Assembly: GCF_014595885.1 (NCBI RefSeq)
Contig: NZ_JABUKC010000001.1
Span: 1 to 64,000 of the forward strand
Length of the DNA: 64,000 nt
From: Microcella alkalica
GTDB taxonomy: Bacteria; Actinomycetota; Actinomycetes; Actinomycetales; Microbacteriaceae
Direction of reading: 5' to 3'
Positions 25,902 to 34,726 of this stretch are shown one piece after another. The number at the start of each line of letters is the position of its first letter. The stretch's first letter is position 1. Below the pieces are notes generated by a model that did no database searches, was not told the DNA's origin, and saw only the letters and a program-made list of their open reading frames with translations. A program made the position numbers and the translations under genes.

Positions 25902-27206
25902 ATGCTGGCCGTGCTCCGCCACCGGCGATTCGCCGCGCTGTTCGCCTCCCAGGTCGCCTCGCTCGTCGGCACCGGCGTGCTCACCGTCGCGCTCGCGCTC
26001 GTCGCCGTGCGCATCGCCGGCGACGACGCCGGCCTCATCATCGGCATCGCGCTCACGATCCGCATCGCCGCGTACGTCGTCGTCTCGCCGATCGCGAGCG
26101 CGCTGATCGCCGGCCGGTCCAGCAGGGCCGTCATGATCGGGGCGGATGCTGCGCGCATCCTCGTCGCCGTCGCCCTCGTCTTCGCCACCGAGGCCTGGCA
26201 CCTCTACGTCGCCATCCTGCTGCTGCAGTCGGCGTCGGCCGTGTTCACGCCCACCTACCAGGCCGTCATCCCCGACGTGCTGCCCGACGAGGAGGACTAC
26301 ACGAAGGCGCAATCGCTCTCGCGCCTCGCCTACGACCTCGAGTCGCTGCTGAGCCCCGCCCTGGCCGCGGCGCTCGTGCTCGTGCTGCCGCCGAACGCGC
26401 TCTTCGGCGTCACCGCCGCCGGGTTCGCGATCTCGGCGCTCGCCGTCTGGCTGTCGCGCGTGCACGACCACGCGGGTGCAGCGGTGGAGCCGTTCGCCGG
26501 GCGCCTCACGCGCGGCGTGCGCATCATGGCGCGCACCCCCTCGCTGCGCTTCGTCGCCGTGCTCGACGCGGTCGTCGCCGCCGTCTTCGCCACGGTGCTC
26601 GTCAACACGGTGGTCTTCCTGCTCTCGCTCGGCGTCGGGCAGGGCGGCGACCCGGCGACGGGGCTCGCCGTGATGCTCGTCATGTTCGGGGCGGGGTCGA
26701 TCGTCGTCGCGATCCTGCTGCCGGGCATCCTGCACCGGGTCGACGACCGCGCCGTCATGACCGTCGGCGCCGCGGTCGTGCCCATCGCCCTCGCGGCCAC
26801 GGCGAGCCTCGCCGCGACCGGACTTCTCACCGTGCCGATGCTCGCGGTGCTGTGGGCGGTGCTGGGTGCGGCGACCTCCGCCGTGACGACGCCGAGCGCG
26901 CGGCTCATCCGCCGCGACGTGCCGCACGACGACCGCGCCGCCGTCTTCGCCGCCCGCTTCTCGACCTCGCACGCCTGGTACGCGCTCACCTACCCGGTGG
27001 CGGGCATCCTCGGCGCCGGGCACGGCCCGGAGGATCCGACCGCGGTGCTCGCGGCGTTCGCGATGGTCGCGCTCGTCGTCGCCGTCGTCGCCTCCCGCGG
27101 CTGGACGGGCGCCGTCGCCGCCGACGAGCACGCGCAGCCGCACCCGGAGCACGCCGTGCACGAGGCGCACCAGCCCACCACGAAGGGCGCGCACGAGGCG
27201 CACTGA
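25902..27206 (+). CDS. MFS transporter with His-rich tail
   Basis: The 434-aa protein has about twelve transmembrane helices. RFAALFASQVASLVGTGVLTVALALVA, PTYQAVIPDVLPDEEDYTKAQSLSRL and the ARLIRRDVPHDDRAAVFAARF segment resemble the MFS branch with macrolide/multidrug exporters. The last 29 residues hold seven histidines (DEHAQPHPEHAVHEAH and so on), a possible metal-binding cytoplasmic tail. The ATG at 25902 fits a leaderless transcript. The substrate is unknown. Confidence 0.86.
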   Translation: MLAVLRHRRFAALFASQVASLVGTGVLTVALALVAVRIAGDDAGLIIGIALTIRIAAYVVVSPIASALIAGRSSRAVMIGADAARILVAVALVFATEAWHLYVAILLLQSASAVFTPTYQAVIPDVLPDEEDYTKAQSLSRLAYDLESLLSPALAAALVLVLPPNALFGVTAAGFAISALAVWLSRVHDHAGAAVEPFAGRLTRGVRIMARTPSLRFVAVLDAVVAAVFATVLVNTVVFLLSLGVGQGGDPATGLAVMLVMFGAGSIVVAILLPGILHRVDDRAVMTVGAAVVPIALAATASLAATGLLTVPMLAVLWAVLGAATSAVTTPSARLIRRDVPHDDRAAVFAARFSTSHAWYALTYPVAGILGAGHGPEDPTAVLAAFAMVALVVAVVASRGWTGAVAADEHAQPHPEHAVHEAHQPTTKGAHEAH

Positions 27207-27230
27207 GCCGCGCGGGTTAGGCTCGGCAGG

Positions 27231-29192
27231 GTGACCGACACCCTTCGCAGCGGCATCCTCACCGACGAGCTCGAGCCGGGCATCCGCCCCCAGGACGACC
27301 TCTACCGCCACGTCAACGCGCGCTGGCTCGCGCGCACCCCGATCCCGGCCGACAAGGCGCGTTACGGCAGCTTCATGGTGCTCGCCGAGGAGGCCGAGAA
27401 GGCCGTGCGCGCCATCATCGAGGAGGCGCAGCAGGCCGAGCCCGGCACGCTCGAGCGCAAGGTCGGCGACCTCTACGCGAGCTTCATGGACGAAGACCGC
27501 ATCGAGGCGCTCGGCGCCGCCCCGCTCGCCCCGCACCTCGCCGCCGTCGACGCCATCACCGACACGGATGCCCTGCTCGCCACCCTCGGACGCCTCGAGC
27601 GCGAGGGCGCCCGCGGGTTCGTGCAGCTCTTCGTCGACAACGACCCCGGCGACCCCGAGCGCTACCTCGTCTTCGTCGAGCAGGGCGGCATCGGCCTGCC
27701 CGACGAGTCGTACTACCGCGAGGAGGCGCACGCCGACACGCGCGCGAAGTACGTCGCCCACCTCGAGCGGATGCTCGCCCTCGCCGGCCTCGACGCCCCC
27801 GCCGAGCGCGCCGCCCGCATCATGGCGCTCGAGACGCACCTCGCGAGCCACCACTGGGACAAGGTGCGCAACCGCGACAGCCAGGCCACCTACAACCTGC
27901 GCACGTGGGCCGAGTGGGAGGCCGCGGCGCCCGGGCTCGACCTCGCCCGGTGGCGCGACGCCTACGGCATCACCGAGCAGCAGGTCGCCGAGGTGGTGCT
28001 GCGCCAGCCCTCGTTCTATGCCGGGCTCGCGGCCGCGATCGAAGGCCGCCCCCTCGAGGAGTGGACGGACTGGCTGCGCTGGTCGGTCATCCGCTCGCTC
28101 GCCCCGTACCTCTCGAAGGATTTCGTCGACGCGACCTTCGACTTCTACGGCCGCACCCTCACCGGCACCCCCGAGCAGCGCGCCCGCTGGAAGCGCGGCG
28201 TGAGCTTCGTCGAGGGCGCCATGGGCGAGGCCGTCGGCGAGGTGTACGTGCAGCGGCACTACCCGCCGGAGGCGAAGGCCGCGATGGACGAGCTCATCGC
28301 TCGCCTCATCGAGGCGTACCGGCAGTCGATAACCGAGCTCGAGTGGATGACCGCCGAGACCCGCGAGCGCGCCCTCGACAAGCTGTCGAAGTTCACGCCG
28401 AAGATCGGGTACCCCATTCGCTGGCGGGATTACTCGTCGCTGTCGGTCGTGCCGGATGATCTGGTCGCCAACGTGCGCGCGGCCGGCGAGTTCGAGTTCC
28501 ACCGCGAGCTCGGCAAGATCGGTCGGCCGATCGACCGCGACGAGTGGTTCATGACGCCGCAGACCGTCAACGCGTATTACAACCCGGGCTTCAACGAGAT
28601 CGTGTTCCCGGCGGCGATCCTGCAGTTCCCCTTCTTCGACGCGGGGCGGGATGCTGCCGCCAACTACGGCGCGATCGGCGCGGTCATCGGCCACGAGATC
28701 GGGCACGGGTTCGACGACCAGGGCTCGCGCTACGACGGCGACGGCGCCCTGCGCGACTGGTGGACGGAAGCCGACCGCGCCGCGTTCGAGGAGCGCACCC
28801 GCTCGCTCATCGCCCAGTACGACGCGCTCGAGCCGACCGAGGCGCCGGGCCACCGGGTCAACGGCGCGCTGACGATCGGCGAGAACATCGGCGACCTCGG
28901 CGGCCTCGGCATCGCGTGGAAGGCCTACCTGCTCTCGCTCGACGGCGAGGAGCCGCCGGTCATCGACGGGCTCACCGGCGCGCAGCGGTTCTTCCTCTCG
29001 TGGGCGCAGGCGTGGCAGATCGCCATCCGGCCGGAGGAGGCGCTGCGGCTGCTGTCGATCGACCCGCATTCGCCGAACGAGTTCCGGTGCAACCAGATCG
29101 TGCGTAATATCGGGGCGTTCTATGAGGCGTTCTCGGTCGGCCCTGACGACGCCCTGTGGCTCGACCCGAAGGAGCGCGTGACCATTTGGTGA
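27231..29192 (+). CDS. M13 family metallopeptidase (PepO/neprilysin-like)
   Basis: The 653-aa zinc peptidase has the M13 motifs NAYYNPGFNEIVFPAAIL, H488-E-I-G-H492 (HEIGHGFDDQG), the downstream zinc-ligand motif GENIGDLGG and the FRCNQIVRNI C-terminal segment. No signal peptide is seen, so it is probably a cytoplasmic oligopeptidase. The GTG at 27231 follows TAGGCT (27218-27223) by 7 nt, giving a leaderless mRNA. It overlaps the next gene by 4 nt. Confidence 0.94.
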   Translation: MTDTLRSGILTDELEPGIRPQDDLYRHVNARWLARTPIPADKARYGSFMVLAEEAEKAVRAIIEEAQQAEPGTLERKVGDLYASFMDEDRIEALGAAPLAPHLAAVDAITDTDALLATLGRLEREGARGFVQLFVDNDPGDPERYLVFVEQGGIGLPDESYYREEAHADTRAKYVAHLERMLALAGLDAPAERAARIMALETHLASHHWDKVRNRDSQATYNLRTWAEWEAAAPGLDLARWRDAYGITEQQVAEVVLRQPSFYAGLAAAIEGRPLEEWTDWLRWSVIRSLAPYLSKDFVDATFDFYGRTLTGTPEQRARWKRGVSFVEGAMGEAVGEVYVQRHYPPEAKAAMDELIARLIEAYRQSITELEWMTAETRERALDKLSKFTPKIGYPIRWRDYSSLSVVPDDLVANVRAAGEFEFHRELGKIGRPIDRDEWFMTPQTVNAYYNPGFNEIVFPAAILQFPFFDAGRDAAANYGAIGAVIGHEIGHGFDDQGSRYDGDGALRDWWTEADRAAFEERTRSLIAQYDALEPTEAPGHRVNGALTIGENIGDLGGLGIAWKAYLLSLDGEEPPVIDGLTGAQRFFLSWAQAWQIAIRPEEALRLLSIDPHSPNEFRCNQIVRNIGAFYEAFSVGPDDALWLDPKERVTIW

Positions 29193-30094
29193 CGACCCCG
29201 ATGCTGCGCGACCGGAGCGCCCGCCTGGCGGCTCCGGTGTCAGCGCGGCGTCGGGCCGCTGAGCGGGCCCCCTCCTTCCGGCCGTCGTTCCGCGCCCTCG
29301 GGGCTCTCGCCTACGAGGGCGCGCGGGTGTCGGTGGCGGCCGTCGACATCCAGTCGGGGCAGAGCGTCTTCGCCGTCGACGAGCGCATCGTGCTGCCGAC
29401 GGCCTCGATCGGCAAGATCCTGCTGCTCATCGAGGTGAGCGCCCGACTGTCGGAGCGCTCGCTGTCGGAGTTCGCGATCGTCGACCGGGCGACGCAGGAT
29501 GCGGTGGCCGACTCCGGCCTCTGGCAGCACCTGCAGGCGCCCGCCCTGCCCCTCAACGACCTCGCCGCGCTCGTCGGCTCGACGAGCGACAACGTCGCCA
29601 CGAACGCGCTGCTGCGCCATATCGGGCTGGATGCCGTGCGCGCGCGCACGGAGTCGCTCGGGCTCGTGCGCACCGCCCTGCTCGACGTCGTCCGCGACTC
29701 GCGCGGGCCGGATGACGCGCCGCAGCTCTCCGTCGGCTCGACCGCGGAGCTCGCGTGGCTGTTCTACGCCCTCGCCCACGGCCACATCATCGACCCGACG
29801 ACGAGCCAGCGCGTGCTCGGCTGGCTGTCGCTCAACACCGACCTCTCGATGGTCGCGAGCGCGTTCGGCCGCGACCCGCTCGCGCACCGCAGCGTCGAGC
29901 ACAGCACGTGGATGGTGAACAAGACGGGCACGGATGCCGGCGTGCGGTCGGAGGCGGGCATCCTGCGCGGCCCCCGGGGCGGCCTCGCCTACGCCGTCTC
30001 GGTGCAATACGAGGAGCGCGACCTGCAGACGCGGCTGCGGGTGCTGGACGCGCTGCGCGTGTTCGGGCTCGACCTGCTGGAGTTCGTGCACTGA
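29189..30094 (+). CDS. Serine hydrolase of the class A beta-lactamase fold
   Basis: The 301-aa protein carries the penicillin-recognising motifs in order: SxxK in LPTASIGKILLL, SDN in GSTSDNVATN and KTG in MVNKTGTDAG. I see no signal peptide or lipobox: the N-terminus is basic and Ala/Arg-rich, so it appears cytoplasmic, and a clear class A Glu166 loop was not identified. It is therefore more likely a peptidase or esterase relative than a resistance enzyme. The GTG at 29189 overlaps the M13 peptidase stop (GTGA), implying a joint role, perhaps in peptide processing. Confidence 0.8.
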   Translation: MTTPMLRDRSARLAAPVSARRRAAERAPSFRPSFRALGALAYEGARVSVAAVDIQSGQSVFAVDERIVLPTASIGKILLLIEVSARLSERSLSEFAIVDRATQDAVADSGLWQHLQAPALPLNDLAALVGSTSDNVATNALLRHIGLDAVRARTESLGLVRTALLDVVRDSRGPDDAPQLSVGSTAELAWLFYALAHGHIIDPTTSQRVLGWLSLNTDLSMVASAFGRDPLAHRSVEHSTWMVNKTGTDAGVRSEAGILRGPRGGLAYAVSVQYEERDLQTRLRVLDALRVFGLDLLEFVH

Positions 30095-30155
30095 GCCGGC
30101 CATCCGCCTGATCGTCACCTGGGAGTCGCGACGAGCTAGACAGACCTGTCCAGGA

Positions 30156-30184
30156 TTGCGCGACGGGGAGTCGAGGAATACTGT
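30156..30184 (+). promoter_or_regulatory. Promoter of first surface-protein gene
   Basis: TTGCGC (30156-30161) and TACTGT (30179-30184) are 17 bp apart. The element aligns with the promoter at 34491-34519 of the paralogous gene, including the bases just downstream of the -10. Transcription should begin near 30191. Confidence 0.62.
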
Positions 30185-30190
30185 CGGCCT

Positions 30191-30397
30191 CGCATCCGGC
30201 TTCGGCACACCCGACGTTCGCCGATCCGCGGAGGCGGCAGCACCCGACAACCCGACGGTCGACGTTCCCCGACGACGGCCGAGACCCGCGCCCGACCCTC
30301 CCCCGACGGTCGCACGCGGGGCCCCCGTGATACCCGATCACCGGCACGCCCCCGCCTCGACGACGGCGCGCCCGGCTCCCACCCCCAGGAGCGCATC
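30191..30397 (+). promoter_or_regulatory. Conserved ~200-nt 5' leader, copy 1
   Basis: This non-coding stretch before the 1319-aa surface protein aligns with 34526-34726. Shared blocks include CACCCGACGTTCGCCG (16 identical bases), CGGTCGACGTTCCCCGACG (19 identical bases) and CCCCAGGAG ending at the ribosome site. CGACGTTC followed by S-CCG occurs twice in each copy. A leader this long is unusual in a window rich in leaderless genes and may be a structured regulatory RNA. Confidence 0.6.
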
Positions 30398-33300
30398 ATG
30401 CCGCTGCACAAGCGAATCCTCGCCGCAGCCACCGCGATCGCCCTCGCCCTCGGCATGGCCGCGGGTGGGGCGACACCCGCGATGGCCGCCGCACCCGACG
30501 ACACCAAGGTCTGGGTCTGCAAGTACTCGGGCACCCCCGGTGTCAACGAGCAGTACAAGGACGGCAAGAACCCGATCGAGGTGAGCGTCAGCACCATCGA
30601 CGACACCAGCGACTTCGATCCGGTGACCGGCACCGGGTACTTCCCCGACAGCCAGGGCCGCTCGTACTCGCTCGGCTACTCGACGAACTTCTCCGGCGAC
30701 CCGACCATCGAGGACTGTCCGCGGCCCCAGCTGCCCATCCCCGGGTACACGGTCACCGACCAGACCTGCGACACCGGCGGATCGATAGTGCTCGACGAGT
30801 CGCAGTGGATCACCTACGTCGTCACGAACTCCGAGGGTCAGGTGATCCCGAACGATCAGCTGACGAACCTGCCGCCGGGCACCTACACGGTCACGCCGAC
30901 CGCCGTGCCACCCGCGATCCTCGATGACGAGTTCTACGATCCGGTGGCGGTGATCGACGCGATCGACCCGGCGCTGTGCGCCGACCTGGCGACCGCATCG
31001 ATCGCGTTCACCGCGGCGACGTGCACCACCGGCGAGCAGCTGAACCCCGGCGGGTACGCGATGACGGGCGCGACGGTCACCTCGTCGACGGTCGTTGACG
31101 GCGTGTACACCGTGGTCTTCACCGCCGACCCCGGCTACCTGTTCGCCGCCGGCACCGGCGTCTCGAACGACCGCACGCAGCTGACCTTCACGGGCACGCT
31201 CGACGGCCCCGACCTCACGCAGTGCGCCGTCGCGAGCGCGACGCTCGCCTTCACCGTGGCCACCTGCACGACCGGTGAGCAGCTCAACCCCGGCGGCTAC
31301 GTCGTGGTCGGTGCGACGCTCACCTCGTCGACCGTCGTCGACGGCTCGTACACGATCGTGTTCACGGCCGTTCCGGGCTCGCTCTTCCCGGCGGGCGGCG
31401 ACGGCGTCTCGGGCGACCGCACGCAGCTGACCCTGACGGGCACGCTCGACGGCCCCGACCTGACGCTCTGCCCGGTCGCGACGGCGACGCTCGCGTTCAC
31501 CGACCCGACATGCGACGACGCCCAGATGCTCGACGAGGACGGCTTCCAGACCGTCAACGCCGAACTGGTCTCGGTGGAGGTCGATGGCGACGCCTACACC
31601 GTCGTCTTCGAGACCACCGGTGACGCCCTCTTCGCGGTCGGCGACGGGGTGTCTCCCGACCGCACGCAGCTGACCCTCACGGGAACGCTCGAACCGAACG
31701 ACGAGCGCCTCTGCCTCGTGGTCGACGCGACGTTCACGCTGCCGCCCGCCACGTGCGAGGTCGGCGAGGACTGGGAGAACCCGATCATCGACGCTGACGC
31801 GGGTGTCATCTGGGGCGAGCCCGTCTTCGACGCCGAAGCCGGCACCGTGTCGATCACGTTCACGGCGACCGCCGCGTACATCTTCGTGACCGATGACGGC
31901 GGCGAGCTCGCCTTCTCGAAGACGAAGACCGTGACGCTCGACGTGGCCGATCGTGACCCCGAGCTCTGCGACGTGGCGACGGCGAGCGTTCCCCTGCTCG
32001 ACGCCACCTGCGAGCTGGGGCAGCGAGTCGACCTGGAGAACATCTCCGGCGTCAACGCCTCGTTCGAGGTCATCGACGACGGGTCGTACGACGGATCGTA
32101 CGAGGTGCTCTTCACCGCGGACGAGGGCGCGCGGTTCGCCGGCGACCTGGTGACGATCTCCGTCACCGGTGACCTGGCCGACCGTGATCCGTCTCTCTGC
32201 TTGGAGCCGACGGTGACGGTGCCGGTGATCGATCCGACCTGTGAGGTCGGCGCGATCCTGGACGTCGAGAACATCGATGCGGAGAACGCGACCTGGGTCG
32301 TGGTCGACGACGGTTCGGAGTCGGGCACCTACGAGGTGGAGTTCACCGCCGATGAGGGTTACCGCTTCGAGGGCGACCAGACGACGCTGACCGTGTCCGG
32401 CGAGCTCGATCCGGCCGATCCGACGCTGTGCCTCGTGGTCGATGCCTCCTTCACGCTGCCGCCCGCCACGTGCGAGGTCGGCGAGGACTGGGAGAACCCG
32501 ATCATCGACGCCGACGCCGGCGTCATCTGGGGCGAGCCTGAGTTCGACCCGGAGACGCGGACGGTCTCGATCACCTTCACCGCGACCGGAGCGAACATCT
32601 TCGCGACGGAGGTCGAGGGCGAGACGACCTATTCGAAGACGAAGACCGTGATGCTCGACGTGGCCGATCGTGATCCGTCTCTCTGCTTGGAGCCGACGGT
32701 GACGGTGCCGGTGATCGATCCGACCTGTGAGGTCGGCGCGATCCTGGACGTCGAGGGCATCGATGCGGAGAACGCGACCTGGGTCGTGATCGACGACGGT
32801 TCGGAGTCGGGCACCTACGAGGTGGAGTTCACCGCCGATGAGGGTTACCGCTTCGAGGGCGACCAGACGACGCTGACGGTGTCGGCCGACCTGGCCGATC
32901 GTGATCCGTCGCTCTGCCTGGAGCCGACGGTGACGGTGCCGGTGATCGACCCGACCTGTGAGGTCGGCGCGATCCTGGACGTCGAGAACATCGATGCGGA
33001 GAACGCGACCTGGGTCGTGGTCGACGACGGTTCGGAGTCGGGCACCTACGAGGTGGAGTTCACCGCCGATGAGGGTTACCGCTTCGAGGGTGACCAGACG
33101 ACGCTGACCGTGTCCGGCGAGCTCGCCGGACCGAACGCCGAGCTGTGCCTCGAGGCAATCGCCGCCATCGCGGTCACCGACGCCGACTGCTTCTTCGACT
33201 CGACGCTCGACGAGGAGGGCTTCACGGCGGAGAACGCGACCTACGAGATCACGGCCTACGACCCGGCGACGCGGGAGTACGAGGTCGTCTTCACGGCGGA

Positions 33301-34357
33301 CTACGGCTACCGCTTCGACACGGAGCTCGACGGCGTCAGCGAGGACGGCACGACGAGAACGTTCTCCGGAACGCTCGACGCGGCCGACCCCGACGGCGAC
33401 GGCTGCGTGCTGCCGGTGACGGATGCGCGGCTCGCCTTCGTCGACGCCACGTGCCTCGACCCTGAAGCGCTCGACGTCGAGGGCTTCCAGTTCGACTCGG
33501 AGCTCGCCGAGCTCGGGAGCGTGACTGTCGAGGGTCTCGAGTACGAGGTCGTGTTCGTCGCGCTCGGGGAGGACACCGTGTTCTTCCAGGGCAATGAGCC
33601 GGTCGACGGTCGCGTGGTGTCGGAAGATGGCAGGACGCTCACCTTCACGGGCACGCTCGACGGCCCCGATGAGGAGCTCTGCATCGACGTGGTCGTGCCC
33701 CCGGTGACGGTGGCCGACGACTGTTTCGAGCAGTCGTACACGGTCACGGCCGTCGAGGGTGTCACGTACACCCGCACGGTTAACGGTCTGGAGTTCCCGG
33801 TCGAGTTCGGTGACAGCGACACCGTCACCTTCGACGCCGTGCCCTTCGACACGGTCACGGTCACCGCGACCGCCCAGCCGGGATACCTGCTGGCGGAGGG
33901 CTACGAGCCGTTCGAGTACACCTACGAGTTCGATGACGAGTGCCTGCCTACGGCGCCCGTCACGACGGCGTCGGTGACGTGGAAGCAGGCGGACTGCCTC
34001 GGCAACCCCGGCAGCTTCACGCTGACGAACGAGCCGGGCGTCATCTGGACGGTCGACGGGGTCGTCGTCGAGGGCAACAGGACGTACACCTCGGCGGTCG
34101 GCTCCACGCCGACCATCGTGGCCGACCTCGAGCCCGCGAGCGAGGAGTTCCCGACCGGATTCGGCTGGAACGACCCCGACCAGCAGACCCTGTGGAACCT
34201 CGTATTCGAGGCCGCGAAGGACTGCCTGCCCACCCTGGCGCTCACCGGCGCGACCAACGCGCTCGGTGGCCTGGGCATCGTGGCCGTGCTCATCATGTTG
34301 GCCGGCACCGGCCTCGTGATCGCACGTCGTCGTGAGGCGACCCGCATCCAGGGCTGA
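30398..34357 (+). CDS. LAxTG-anchored repeat surface protein (1319 aa)
   Basis: The secreted protein has a signal peptide (KRILAAATAIALALGMA, cleavage after about AMAA). An N-terminal module (VWVCKYSGTPGVNEQYKDG and following, to about residue 110) is of a type found in actinobacterial surface proteins. From about 197 to 1095 there are eleven tandem units of 77-90 aa, each bounded by a near-start TC and a terminal LC/GC cysteine pair and filled with Thr/Val/Asp-rich beta strand. Two further modules follow, then LALTG at 1280-1284, a hydrophobic helix and RRRE, the sortase E-type (LAxTG) cell-wall sorting signal. It is very acidic and rich in Thr/Asp/Val. The ATG is preceded by CAGGAG. Adhesion or a stalk-like envelope role is inferred from architecture only. 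Confidence 0.85.
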   Translation: MPLHKRILAAATAIALALGMAAGGATPAMAAAPDDTKVWVCKYSGTPGVNEQYKDGKNPIEVSVSTIDDTSDFDPVTGTGYFPDSQGRSYSLGYSTNFSGDPTIEDCPRPQLPIPGYTVTDQTCDTGGSIVLDESQWITYVVTNSEGQVIPNDQLTNLPPGTYTVTPTAVPPAILDDEFYDPVAVIDAIDPALCADLATASIAFTAATCTTGEQLNPGGYAMTGATVTSSTVVDGVYTVVFTADPGYLFAAGTGVSNDRTQLTFTGTLDGPDLTQCAVASATLAFTVATCTTGEQLNPGGYVVVGATLTSSTVVDGSYTIVFTAVPGSLFPAGGDGVSGDRTQLTLTGTLDGPDLTLCPVATATLAFTDPTCDDAQMLDEDGFQTVNAELVSVEVDGDAYTVVFETTGDALFAVGDGVSPDRTQLTLTGTLEPNDERLCLVVDATFTLPPATCEVGEDWENPIIDADAGVIWGEPVFDAEAGTVSITFTATAAYIFVTDDGGELAFSKTKTVTLDVADRDPELCDVATASVPLLDATCELGQRVDLENISGVNASFEVIDDGSYDGSYEVLFTADEGARFAGDLVTISVTGDLADRDPSLCLEPTVTVPVIDPTCEVGAILDVENIDAENATWVVVDDGSESGTYEVEFTADEGYRFEGDQTTLTVSGELDPADPTLCLVVDASFTLPPATCEVGEDWENPIIDADAGVIWGEPEFDPETRTVSITFTATGANIFATEVEGETTYSKTKTVMLDVADRDPSLCLEPTVTVPVIDPTCEVGAILDVEGIDAENATWVVIDDGSESGTYEVEFTADEGYRFEGDQTTLTVSADLADRDPSLCLEPTVTVPVIDPTCEVGAILDVENIDAENATWVVVDDGSESGTYEVEFTADEGYRFEGDQTTLTVSGELAGPNAELCLEAIAAIAVTDADCFFDSTLDEEGFTAENATYEITAYDPATREYEVVFTADYGYRFDTELDGVSEDGTTRTFSGTLDAADPDGDGCVLPVTDARLAFVDATCLDPEALDVEGFQFDSELAELGSVTVEGLEYEVVFVALGEDTVFFQGNEPVDGRVVSEDGRTLTFTGTLDGPDEELCIDVVVPPVTVADDCFEQSYTVTAVEGVTYTRTVNGLEFPVEFGDSDTVTFDAVPFDTVTVTATAQPGYLLAEGYEPFEYTYEFDDECLPTAPVTTASVTWKQADCLGNPGSFTLTNEPGVIWTVDGVVVEGNRTYTSAVGSTPTIVADLEPASEEFPTGFGWNDPDQQTLWNLVFEAAKDCLPTLALTGATNALGGLGIVAVLIMLAGTGLVIARRREATRIQG
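32183..33118 (+). repeat. Near-identical internal repeats of the surface-protein gene
   Basis: Three copies of a roughly 219-nt tract start at 32183, 32669 and 32900 and differ by only a few bases. The last two are offset by 231 nt (77 codons); the first and second are offset by 486 nt (77 + 85 codons) and enclose a different unit at about 32410-32668 that matches another at about 31720-31960 over a 60-nt identical stretch. This indicates recent unit duplication or gene conversion. Confidence 0.88.
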
Positions 34358-34370
34358 TCTCTCGGCCCGC

Positions 34371-34419
34371 GGGGCCGGAGCGGTGAGGCGACCCGAACAC
34401 GTCGCACCGCTCCGGCCCC
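34371..34419 (+). terminator. Hairpin terminator after first surface-protein gene
   Basis: Perfect 15-bp arms (34371-34385 and 34405-34419) enclose a 19-nt loop containing CGACCCGAACAC. The loop and right arm match the terminator at 36948-36996 after the paralogous gene. Confidence 0.78.
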
Positions 34420-34490
34420 GTCTTCGCGCGCACCCTCACCAAGGTGAGCAAAGCTTGTGCCCAATCCAGGGGTAGACGAATCGGTCTGTG

Positions 34491-34519
34491 TTGTCGGCGA
34501 CCCGAGGAGCCAATAAGGT
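34491..34519 (+). promoter_or_regulatory. Promoter of second surface-protein gene
   Basis: TTGTCG (34491-34496) and TAAGGT (34514-34519) have a 17-bp spacer, identical to the spacing at the first paralog. GTCGGCCT follows in the same register in both. Confidence 0.62.
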
Positions 34520-34525
34520 CGGCCT

Positions 34526-34726
34526 TGCCTCCGGATGCGGCCCACCCGACGTTCGCCGGATCGCGGAGGCTGCTCTACCCGAACACACTCGGTCGACGTT
34601 CCCCGACGGCGGCCGATGCCGCGGCCGCGCGCTCTCCCCCGAGATCTCGGTCGCGATCCCCCTAACCCGATACCCGAGCGCGCCCGTACCCGGAGGCGCT
34701 CTGGCTCCGACCCCCAGGAGCACATC
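34526..34726 (+). promoter_or_regulatory. Conserved ~200-nt 5' leader, copy 2
   Basis: This leader precedes the 735-aa surface protein and aligns with 30191-30397. The blocks CACCCGACGTTCGCCG and CGGTCGACGTTCCCCGACG are retained while the intervening bases differ, which argues for selection on parts of the leader. It ends in CCCCAGGAG followed by CACATC and the ATG. Confidence 0.6.

Noticed and set aside
29189-30094. Annotation as an antibiotic-resistance beta-lactamase.
   Set aside because: The motifs are present, but there is no export signal and no clear Glu166 loop; the context is a peptidase operon.
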